Assembly: GCF_002210285.1 (NCBI RefSeq)
Contig: NZ_MWQE01000001.1
Location: forward strand, 186,001 to 250,000
Source of the DNA: Fibrobacter sp. UWR2
Lineage (GTDB): Bacteria; Fibrobacterota; Fibrobacteria; Fibrobacterales; Fibrobacteraceae
DNA: 64,000 nt
Direction of reading: 5' to 3'
Shown one piece after another: positions 8,484 to 15,198 of the stretch (position 1 is its first letter; every line of letters begins with the position of its first letter). The position numbers and the translations under genes were made by a program. Below the pieces are notes generated by a model, which was given only the letters and a program-made list of their open reading frames with translations, was not told the DNA's origin and did no database searches.

Positions 8484-8582
8484 GCGCGAAAGGTCTCCGT
8501 GAGCAACAAGCGACTCGTATCAACGAGTCGTGGTTGCGAGAGTGAGCGCATGCCGGAGTAACTTGATGCTAGAGTGAAGCGC
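8484..8582. repeat. Nested imperfect palindrome downstream of the second VWA gene
   Basis: The centre is a perfect 8-bp stem CGACTCGT/ACGAGTCG (8511-8518, 8523-8530) with loop ATCA. It is flanked symmetrically by GCAAC/GTTGC (8503-8507, 8533-8537), CTCCG/CGGAG (8495-8499, 8554-8558) and loosely by GCGC/GCGC (8484-8487, 8579-8582). It holds no credible ORF. It could be a 3' UTR structure, a REP-like element or part of an unannotated RNA. Confidence 0.55.
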
Positions 8583-8600
8583 GAACGGTCTTATACATAA

Positions 8601-8650
8601 CTAAAAACTAAAAGACTCAGTGCATCAGCACTGAGTCTTTTAGTTTTTAG
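8601..8650. terminator. Perfect 23-bp inverted repeat, bidirectional terminator
   Basis: The arms 8601-8623 and 8628-8650 are exactly complementary with loop ATCA. The core GACTCAGTGC stem is bordered by A-rich and T-rich tracts (AAAACT / TTTTAG), so it reads as an intrinsic terminator on both strands: for the VWA gene from the left and for the minus-strand RNA from the right. Confidence 0.88.
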
Positions 8651-8746
8651 GAGGATAGAGAAGAGCCCCTCGGGTGGACTGTGTCTCTCCTGGAGACGGG
8701 CGGCTCGCCGAGGCGATGCCGAGTAATTATCCACCGGAAGGGCTCA
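8601..8746 (-). ncRNA. Candidate structured small RNA, family unknown
   Basis: On the minus strand a TATATT (8758-8753) predicts a 5' end at about 8746. The sequence starting there folds into an outer stem GAGCCC/GGGCTC (8745-8740 with 8668-8663). A second stem GGTGGA/TCCACC (8735-8730 with 8678-8673) lies inside, separated from it by a short internal loop. These enclose two or three small hairpins (for example GTCTC/GAGAC and GGCG/CGCC). Transcription would end at the perfect terminator. No SRP, 6S, tmRNA, RNase P or familiar riboswitch signature is recognised, and no protein gene follows on that strand, so an independent small RNA is favoured over a leader. Confidence 0.5.
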
Positions 8747-8752
8747 TTTTGT

Positions 8753-8758
8753 AATATA
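8753..8758 (-). promoter_or_regulatory. -10 element of the candidate minus-strand RNA
   Basis: TATATT on the minus strand, 7 nt upstream of the base where the outer GAGCCC stem of the candidate RNA begins. No clear -35 is visible. Confidence 0.45.
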
Positions 8759-8841
8759 CAGATTTTTTTGCCGTTGGAGCGCATCGCCCTCAAAAACGAT
8801 ATTCCAATATGGAAGAATGCTGTTTCGCGCTACGGAAAATC

Positions 8842-8847
8842 TATATT
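8842..8847 (+). promoter_or_regulatory. -10 element of the M16-like lipoprotein gene
   Basis: TATATT ends 8 nt before the ATG at 8856, which would place transcription start only 1-2 nt before the start codon. Confidence 0.45.
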
Positions 8848-8855
8848 TAAGGGAA

Positions 8856-10406
8856 ATGCGTAAATTTGACTGTATTATTGCCTGTATGGGGTTCGGGCTG
8901 GTTGGCATGGTGGCGTGCTCTTCCGGGCCGGCTCCCGCAACCGAGACTCCGGCGCCTTCTGCCGATACTACCGCTGCTGTCGCTCCCTCTGCAAAGGAGG
9001 ATCCGGCCCCGGCTCCCGTAGCTGTAGATGCCCTCCCTGCTTCGTATAAGGATATCAAGTATCCCGATTACAAGTACGTAGCCCCGTACCCAAAGGATTA
9101 CCGTGTGGAACTGGGTGAAGGCATTGCCGGGTACATCGTTCCCGACCGTAGCCTTCCGCTGGTGAACTTTACCGTCTATTTCGAAAATCCGCGCGTACCG
9201 ACTGATATCAAGGACGAGGCGGGTAACGAGATTGTGGGCTCCATGTTCCGTCGTGGAGGTGGAGTCGATATTTCTGCACATGCACTGGACGATACGCTTG
9301 AATTTATAAGTGCCGGGCTTTCGACATCTGTTGGGACATGGGTGTCGAGTTTCAGCGTCAACAGCCTGACGAAGGATTTTGCGACAATGCTTGACTTGGC
9401 GCAGAAGGTTGTCCTGAAGCCTGCATTCGACAAGGAACAGCTCGAAATCGTCAAGGCGAATTTTGTGACGGCATACGAACAGCGCTTTGACACTCCGGCA
9501 AAGGTACTTTCTTCGCTCCGGAACAAGGTGAACTATGTACCTTGCCCACGCCTGTGGGAAGCGAACGCCGACGAGTACAAGAAGGTTGCCGTTGCCGATT
9601 TGAAACGCTTGTCGCAGGGTGCCTTCGCGAAGGGCCGTGTCGTGTTCGCGCTTTCGGGTGATATCGACCGCGACAGTGCTATCGTCACCTTGAAGGATTT
9701 TTTTGCCCGCTGGAATGTGGAACCGGCGAAGCCCGTTAAGGGCAAGCCCCTCTTTGACGCCCCGACGCCGATTGCCTTCCTGAACAAGCCGGGAACCTAC
9801 GTTGTGGACAAGGATATTACGCAGGCGAACATTTCGCTGAACCAGCCTTTTGTAAAACGCCCGCATCCGGATTATTACCCGACGGCCGTCGCGAACTTTA
9901 TTCTGGGGGGAGGCAGTTTCTCGTCGCGCCTCATGACGCGCGTGCGTAGCGACGAGGGCCTTGCTTACCATATCAGCAGCCGTGCCGGCAACGACTACCG
10001 CGATACGGCGATGGTTACCATCAGTTTGCAGACGAAGGTGGAGTCTGCCGCCCGTGCGCTTGAACTCATTTACGGCGAAATCGAAAAACTCGCAAAAGAG
10101 GGCCCGAGCGAAGAGGAACTGGCGATGGCGAAGAAGACCCTGGTCGAAAGCCTGCCGGGCGAATTCGATTCCCCGGCATCGACGGCCATCATTTTTGCAA
10201 AGAACGAGATGATTGGCAAGACGTTCGACCATTACCTGGATTATGTGAAAGAAATCAACGCTGTTACCGCCGAACAGGTGAAGGCGATGATTGCCAAGTA
10301 CTACACCAAGGACAAGATGACGATTTCTGTAGTGGGCCCGGTAAGCAAACTCGAATCGCTGAAGCCGTTTACAGTCGTCCCGCTTGATAGTCTCGAATTT
10401 AGGTAG
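8856..10406 (+). CDS. M16-family peptidase-like lipoprotein, zinc site degenerate
   Basis: A 516-residue lipoprotein with signal MRKFDCIIAC and lipobox GMVAC (Cys21), then a Pro/Ala/Thr linker to about residue 60. Two M16 (insulinase/pitrilysin) half-domains follow. In the first half the expected zinc motif HxxEH is absent: the equivalent helix reads EIVGSMFRRGGG (about 125-136). The second half retains the R...GLAY element of the substrate-binding partner domain (VRSDEGLAYHISSR). It is therefore probably a non-catalytic M16 homologue or the partner of an active subunit encoded elsewhere. The start at 8856 gives an intact lipoprotein signal; a longer reading has a non-hydrophobic extension. 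First gene of a run ending in trmH. Confidence 0.85.
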   Translation: MRKFDCIIACMGFGLVGMVACSSGPAPATETPAPSADTTAAVAPSAKEDPAPAPVAVDALPASYKDIKYPDYKYVAPYPKDYRVELGEGIAGYIVPDRSLPLVNFTVYFENPRVPTDIKDEAGNEIVGSMFRRGGGVDISAHALDDTLEFISAGLSTSVGTWVSSFSVNSLTKDFATMLDLAQKVVLKPAFDKEQLEIVKANFVTAYEQRFDTPAKVLSSLRNKVNYVPCPRLWEANADEYKKVAVADLKRLSQGAFAKGRVVFALSGDIDRDSAIVTLKDFFARWNVEPAKPVKGKPLFDAPTPIAFLNKPGTYVVDKDITQANISLNQPFVKRPHPDYYPTAVANFILGGGSFSSRLMTRVRSDEGLAYHISSRAGNDYRDTAMVTISLQTKVESAARALELIYGEIEKLAKEGPSEEELAMAKKTLVESLPGEFDSPASTAIIFAKNEMIGKTFDHYLDYVKEINAVTAEQVKAMIAKYYTKDKMTISVVGPVSKLESLKPFTVVPLDSLEFR

Positions 10407-10419
10407 TTTCCGGATTGTT

Positions 10420-11463
10420 ATGCAGAAAAGAATTTGGACATGCGTTCCTCAGGTTGTAATCGCGATACTCTTCGTGATGTTTTCGGGTGTGTGTTCATTT
10501 GCTGCAGAAAACGAGAATATGCTCGGCGCCGATTCCGTGGTGCGCAATAGCCTGTTGAAAAAACTCGGCAATGAAGATGATTTGCGCTCCCTGTGTTCTG
10601 GCCTAAAGAAGTGCCTTAATATCGATTTTCCCGGGTGTTCTGCAGGCGATAAGCACACCTGGCCGCACCTCAAGTACGACGAAGCGTACTGCAGTGTATA
10701 CCACGAGGTAGTGAAGCGCGGATTTGAGCCTAAGCCGGGTGTCCCGATGGCCGAAGAAGTCTTTGCTAGACTCGGACGCAGGTACAGGGCTATCTACGAG
10801 AACAAGGGTACGCTTCCGCTCGGCGAAAATGTCATCAGCTACTTGTTTGACAATATGCCTTTTACGGCGGAACTCATCAATGCCTATCTCGGGACGAACT
10901 ACTCGCTTGAATACACGAGCAGGAACCGCAGGTATTTTAACGGCAGTAACGGACGGAGCCTTTCGGGCGAATTCTACTGGGCCCTGCAAGATAGCGCAGG
11001 GCAAAAACTTGGCATGCGTAACCTGTTTTTCGGCTACGGGCATGCGAAGGTGCTCAAGTGGGCGCTGCATGGCACGGCTATTGCCTTCCTGGATATGGAC
11101 GAAACTCCTAATAAGCAGATTAAGTATAAACTAACTGCCGTCGTGTTTCCTGGAAATTCCGTACTCAATTCTATCATGCAGATGAATGTGTTCAAGAGTG
11201 TGGTGAACGACAAGATTGACCATATCGTAAAAGATATCAAGAAGGCGTCGGGTAGCTATTTCGGGGGGAATAAGGAACCCATGCTCAAAAGCGCGAGCCT
11301 GAAATCCTATGAGAACGTGCAGTACGTAATTGATTTCGAGAACGTGGTGAATGGTGCCCCGTGGAAACTGGGCGATTTTGAAAAGTTACAGAAGGAACGC
11401 GAAAAGCAGAGGCTCGAAAGCGTCCCGATAAAGGTTGACGATACAAGGATCGAAAAAAAATGA
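10420..11463 (+). CDS. Exported protein of unknown function
   Basis: A 347-residue protein with a signal-type N-terminus (VVIAILFVMFSGVCSFAAEN, cleavage near residue 30). The mature part is not recognised. It has four Cys between about residues 64 and 91 that could form disulfides, a hydrophobic stretch (WALHGTAIAFLDMDE), and a charged C-terminus rich in Lys/Glu. The start is 14 bp after the M16-like gene, and the stop overlaps the next ATG (ATGA), so it is translationally coupled to trmH. Function is unassigned. Confidence 0.75.
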   Translation: MQKRIWTCVPQVVIAILFVMFSGVCSFAAENENMLGADSVVRNSLLKKLGNEDDLRSLCSGLKKCLNIDFPGCSAGDKHTWPHLKYDEAYCSVYHEVVKRGFEPKPGVPMAEEVFARLGRRYRAIYENKGTLPLGENVISYLFDNMPFTAELINAYLGTNYSLEYTSRNRRYFNGSNGRSLSGEFYWALQDSAGQKLGMRNLFFGYGHAKVLKWALHGTAIAFLDMDETPNKQIKYKLTAVVFPGNSVLNSIMQMNVFKSVVNDKIDHIVKDIKKASGSYFGGNKEPMLKSASLKSYENVQYVIDFENVVNGAPWKLGDFEKLQKEREKQRLESVPIKVDDTRIEKK

Positions 11464-12122
11464 GCGAGAACGAAAAAGAAAGTCTTGAATCCCTCCTGGC
11501 TCGTGTTACGGAACGCCGTCGCGAGCTTTTGACCGGCGTGGTAAACCGTCGTACGAGGCACTTCTGTATGGTGCTCGAGGACCTTTTCGACCCGCACAAT
11601 ATTTCTGCGGTAATCCGTACGGCAGAAGTGTTCGGCCTGCAGGACGTTCACATTATCGAAGAAGACAACGCATACAGCGTGAACAAGTCCATATTGAAGG
11701 GCAGTTACAAGTGGATGAGCCTGTACTTGTACAAGAAGCGCATGCTCTGCATGGAAAAACTGCGCACCAAGGGCTACAAGATTGCTGTTGCGAGTACGAA
11801 TACCACGAACTCCGTGCTGGATCTCGATTTGAGCCAGCCTACGGCATTCTATCTCGGGAGCGAGTTCCACGGGAACCACCCCGATACGCTTGCGCATGCC
11901 GACTATGAATTCAAGCTGCCGCAGTATGGGATTACCGAATCGATGAACGTCTCTGTCGCGGGTGGCGTGCTCATGACCTACCTCGACGTGTTCATGCAGA
12001 AGGAAGGCCGCGAGAAGTTCCTGCTTCCGCCTGAAGAACGCAATGCCCTGCTGCGCGATTGGCTTGATCGCCACGTGAACGGCATCGAGAACAACAGCCC
12101 CATTGTACGTGTGGAAGGGTAA
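11460..12122 (+). CDS. trmH: TrmH/SpoU-family tRNA or rRNA 2'-O-methyltransferase
   Basis: A 220-residue SPOUT methyltransferase. Motif 1 is NISAVIRTAEVFG with its conserved Asn and Arg, motif 2 is AFYLGSE, and motif 3 is MNVSVAGGVLMTYL, which builds the trefoil-knot SAM pocket. The order and the C-terminal LLRDWLDRHVNG extension fit tRNA (Gm18) 2'-O-methyltransferase TrmH better than the rRNA enzyme RlmB, but substrate is inferred. It starts inside the stop of the preceding gene. Confidence 0.87.
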   Translation: MSENEKESLESLLARVTERRRELLTGVVNRRTRHFCMVLEDLFDPHNISAVIRTAEVFGLQDVHIIEEDNAYSVNKSILKGSYKWMSLYLYKKRMLCMEKLRTKGYKIAVASTNTTNSVLDLDLSQPTAFYLGSEFHGNHPDTLAHADYEFKLPQYGITESMNVSVAGGVLMTYLDVFMQKEGREKFLLPPEERNALLRDWLDRHVNGIENNSPIVRVEG

Positions 12123-12172
12123 CCCTCCCTTGAAAAAACTGCCAAAAATCGCCTGTTTTGCGGAAACTTTCG

Positions 12173-12200
12173 TTGAAAGTCCTGTTGAATATGCTAGATT
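12173..12200 (+). promoter_or_regulatory. Promoter of the MCE-pts-slt operon
   Basis: TTGAAA (12173-12178), a 16-bp spacer, and TAGATT (12195-12200) preceded by TG. The ATG at 12210 begins 10 nt after the -10 element, so the transcript would have almost no leader. Confidence 0.6.
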
Positions 12201-12209
12201 GTGGGACAA

Positions 12210-13118
12210 ATGAAAAAGAATTCGGTCCTATACTTTTCTGTTGGCCTAGTCGTATTACTGGCTATCGTGATTCTTGTGTTCGGGATGTTCTTCTTGAACG
12301 AGAAGGACCCGCGCGAAACATTCCATACCTACTATCTGCGCTTTACCCAGGTCAGTACGCTGGTTCTTGACGACCCTGTGAAGGTCAACGGCGTCAAGAT
12401 GGGTAAGGTCGAGGACATTAGCCTGGCTGGCCACCGCGTTGTCGTACGCATCAGGCTCCGCACCGACGTGAAGATTCCGAAGGATTCCGAGATTCGTGTG
12501 CAGAATATCGGTATCATGGGTGAACGCCAGATTGGCATGATTCTGGGCGATGCCGAAACCTACTGGGCCCCGAACGATACCATCAACGGTCAGTTCGATG
12601 CGGGTATTGCCGAAGCTCTTGGGCTTGCTGGCGAAGTCTGTGACAGCACCAAGGTGCTGCTGGAATCCGTGAAAGCCGCCCTGAACGGCACTATTGCGAG
12701 TCCCGATTTTCAGGACCGCTTCAGGACCATTCTTGCCAAGGCCGAATCTCTGGAAGACCGCCTGATGACCATGGTCAATACGACCGATCCGCAGCTTAAA
12801 AAGAGCCTTGCCAGTTTGAACGAGGTGATGGGTAAGGTCGATGCTCTTGTGGATGGGGTTAAGCCTCCGCTGGATGGCTTGTTTGCCAACGCCGACAAGG
12901 TTATTGGGAACGCCGATGGCCTGGTGGGTGAACTCGAGGGCGTGACGAAGCATTTGGATGAACTAATTGCTAAGGTGCAGTCCAAGGACAATACGGTCGG
13001 AGTCCTTCTGTCTGACAGAAAATTGCATGACGACTTGGTCAAGACGGTCCATTCGGCGGATAGCCTGTTCCGCGTGATTCTGCACGACGGGCTTGATGTC
13101 AACGTGGATTTCTTCTGA
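12210..13118 (+). CDS. MCE/MlaD-family substrate-binding protein
   Basis: A 302-residue protein: one N-terminal membrane anchor (SVGLVVLLAIVILVFGMFFL) and an MCE domain at about 38-115 (VSTLVLDDPVKVNGVKMGKV ... GIMGERQIGMILG). A long helical C-terminal part follows (repeated VDALVDGVKPPLDGLF- and GELEGVTKHLDELIAK-like segments). MCE proteins carry lipids between inner and outer membrane as hexameric rings, normally with an MlaE permease and MlaF ATPase; neither is adjacent here. It heads an operon with ptsH, 7 bp downstream. Confidence 0.88.
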   Translation: MKKNSVLYFSVGLVVLLAIVILVFGMFFLNEKDPRETFHTYYLRFTQVSTLVLDDPVKVNGVKMGKVEDISLAGHRVVVRIRLRTDVKIPKDSEIRVQNIGIMGERQIGMILGDAETYWAPNDTINGQFDAGIAEALGLAGEVCDSTKVLLESVKAALNGTIASPDFQDRFRTILAKAESLEDRLMTMVNTTDPQLKKSLASLNEVMGKVDALVDGVKPPLDGLFANADKVIGNADGLVGELEGVTKHLDELIAKVQSKDNTVGVLLSDRKLHDDLVKTVHSADSLFRVILHDGLDVNVDFF

Positions 13119-13125
13119 GGAAACG

Positions 13126-13395
13126 ATGATAGAGAAGATTCTCACAGTCACGAATAAACTTGGAATTCACGCAAGGCCTGCTGGCATGATTGTCGATATT
13201 ACGGGCCCTGCAAAAAGCGATGTCACCATCGAGTTCGATGGCTCTAGGGCGAATGCGAAGAGTATCTTGAACGTGATGATGCTTGCTATCCCGGTAGGCT
13301 CGGAGGTCCGTTTCGAAGTGGACGGCGAGGACGAGCAGGAAGTTGTGCTGAAACTGGAAACGCTCTTCCATGACAATTTCAACGAAGAGCCCTAA
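13126..13395 (+). CDS. ptsH: Phosphocarrier protein HPr
   Basis: An 89-residue HPr with both regulatory sites at the classical positions. His15 in GIHARPAG accepts phosphate from enzyme I; Ser46 in NAKSILNVM is the site modified by HPr kinase in organisms that have it. The start at 13126 follows GAGGAA, which overlaps the stop codon of the MCE gene. It overlaps ptsI by 26 bp. No sugar-specific enzyme II is present in the window. Confidence 0.96.
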   Translation: MIEKILTVTNKLGIHARPAGMIVDITGPAKSDVTIEFDGSRANAKSILNVMMLAIPVGSEVRFEVDGEDEQEVVLKLETLFHDNFNEEP

Positions 13396-15184
13396 GTCCG
13401 CAAGGCAAGTCCTTGTCGGTATTCCCGCGTCGCCCGGCTTTGTCATGGGGCGCGCGTTTCAGGTTGCTAGTCGTGAAATAACGGTAGTCGAAGAGACAAT
13501 CCCCGAATCGAGAATTGATGCGGAAGTAGAAGTGTTCCGCAGGGCGGTGACGCGTACATCAAAAGAGATTGCACAAATCAAGGAAATATCGGAGACACGC
13601 ACGGGCGTGCACGATAGCCTGATATTTGCGACTCACCTAATGATTTTGCAGGATCCGGGGCTCGTGAACGGCGTCCTGAACATGATTCGCAAGGAACGCA
13701 AGAATGCCCGCTGGGCCTTGCACGTGGTCCTTGGCGGCTATATCGATAATTTCGAGAAGATTGATTCGCCCGCGATGCGCGACAAGGCGACGGACCTGCG
13801 TGACCTGCATAACCGCCTCATGGCGGCGATGGATGATGCCGGACCGGCCTTGCAGGAAGTGTCTAGCGAAGATGGGGCCGTCATTGTCGCTCACGAGATT
13901 TTGCCGAGTTTCTTGATGGCGCTCAAGCCCGGGCAGGCGCGAGCGCTATTGATGGATACCGGCGGTAGAACGAGCCATGTGGCGATTCTTGCCCGCTCCC
14001 TCCAGATTCCGGCAGTTTCCGGCCTTAGGAACGTTGCTGCGGTCGTGAAACCCGATGATACCCTTATCGTGGATGGTTCCGGCGGCCTTGTCATCGTGAA
14101 CCCGAACGAAGACGATATCCGCAAGTTCCGCGAACGCCAGGAAGTGTTTGAACGCCAGCGCCGTGAACTTTTCACCATGCGTAGGCTCGAACCGATGACT
14201 CGCGATGGAAAGTATATTACGCTGCATGCAAACGTCGAACTCCCGAGCGAAGCCTCCAAGGTGATGGACTATGGTGCGACGGGTGTGGGCCTGTACCGTT
14301 CGGAATTCCTGTTCCTGCAGTATGCCGCACCTACGGAGGAGGAACAGACCGAGGCATACCGTCAGATCCTCGATACGCTTTCTCCGTGCCCGGTGACGAT
14401 TAGAACGCTCGATGCGGGTGGCGATAAGCTTGTGTCGGGCATTACCGCGACGAGCGAGGCAAACCCGTTCATGGGATGGCGGTCTATCCGCGTGTGCCTC
14501 GACCGCGAAGACATTTTCTGCACACAACTGAAGGCGCTTTTGAAGGCGAACGAGAAGGGCAACCTGAGGATATTGTTGCCCATGATTTCGGGCCTCGATG
14601 AATTCCGCAAGGCGAAGTCCTACATTAAGCGCTGTTCCGACGAACTGAAGGCGGAAGGTATCGAGGTCGCTCCGGTGAAGGTGGGCGTGATGATCGAGGT
14701 GCCTGCCGCAGTCGTACTCGTAGACATGCTTGCGAAGGAGGCGGATTTCTTCAGCATCGGTACGAACGACCTTATCCAGTTCACGCTTGCGGTCGACCGC
14801 ACGAACGAACTTATCACGGACATGTTCCAGCCGCACCATCCTGCAATACTCAAGATGATTTATCAAACGGTGAATGCGGCCCACAGGGAAGGCATTCCGG
14901 TGGCGGTCTGTGGCGAAATGGGCTCTGACCCCATGAGTGTGCTTTTGCTTGTCGGCCTGGGTGTAGATGAACTTTCCATGACGCCCTGGAGCGTGATGGC
15001 CACAAAGAAGATTATTCGTTCGATTAACTTCGAAGATGTCCGCGAAAGTGCGCTTACTGTATTGCAGATGGACGATGCCAACAGCGTGAACGGGTATATG
15101 TACAGGAAGTACGCGCAGACCATTACCGATCTCGGCATCTCGAGCTTTATCGGCCAGGTCGCGAGCGAATCGGCGAAGTCCTGA
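13370..15184 (+). CDS. ptsI: PTS enzyme I (phosphoenolpyruvate-protein phosphotransferase)
   Basis: A 604-residue enzyme I that transfers phosphate from PEP to HPr. The N-terminal HPr-binding and phosphohistidine domains contain GGRTSHVAILARS (His203, the phosphorylated residue). The C-terminal PEP-binding barrel has GVGLYRSEFLF, TLDAGGDK, FFSIGTNDLIQ and VCGEMGSDP with the catalytic Cys. The start lies inside ptsH in another frame, which implies coupled translation. Confidence 0.95.
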   Translation: MTISTKSPKSARQVLVGIPASPGFVMGRAFQVASREITVVEETIPESRIDAEVEVFRRAVTRTSKEIAQIKEISETRTGVHDSLIFATHLMILQDPGLVNGVLNMIRKERKNARWALHVVLGGYIDNFEKIDSPAMRDKATDLRDLHNRLMAAMDDAGPALQEVSSEDGAVIVAHEILPSFLMALKPGQARALLMDTGGRTSHVAILARSLQIPAVSGLRNVAAVVKPDDTLIVDGSGGLVIVNPNEDDIRKFRERQEVFERQRRELFTMRRLEPMTRDGKYITLHANVELPSEASKVMDYGATGVGLYRSEFLFLQYAAPTEEEQTEAYRQILDTLSPCPVTIRTLDAGGDKLVSGITATSEANPFMGWRSIRVCLDREDIFCTQLKALLKANEKGNLRILLPMISGLDEFRKAKSYIKRCSDELKAEGIEVAPVKVGVMIEVPAAVVLVDMLAKEADFFSIGTNDLIQFTLAVDRTNELITDMFQPHHPAILKMIYQTVNAAHREGIPVAVCGEMGSDPMSVLLLVGLGVDELSMTPWSVMATKKIIRSINFEDVRESALTVLQMDDANSVNGYMYRKYAQTITDLGISSFIGQVASESAKS

Positions 15185-15198
15185 TTTTGGAGGTGTGA

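Noticed and set aside
8601-8750. Assignment of the structured region to SRP RNA, 6S RNA, tmRNA or a riboswitch
   Set aside because: The GGAAG-x-AGC SRP loop, the large 6S bubble, a tmRNA tag reading frame and known aptamer cores were looked for and not seen; no gene follows on the same strand.
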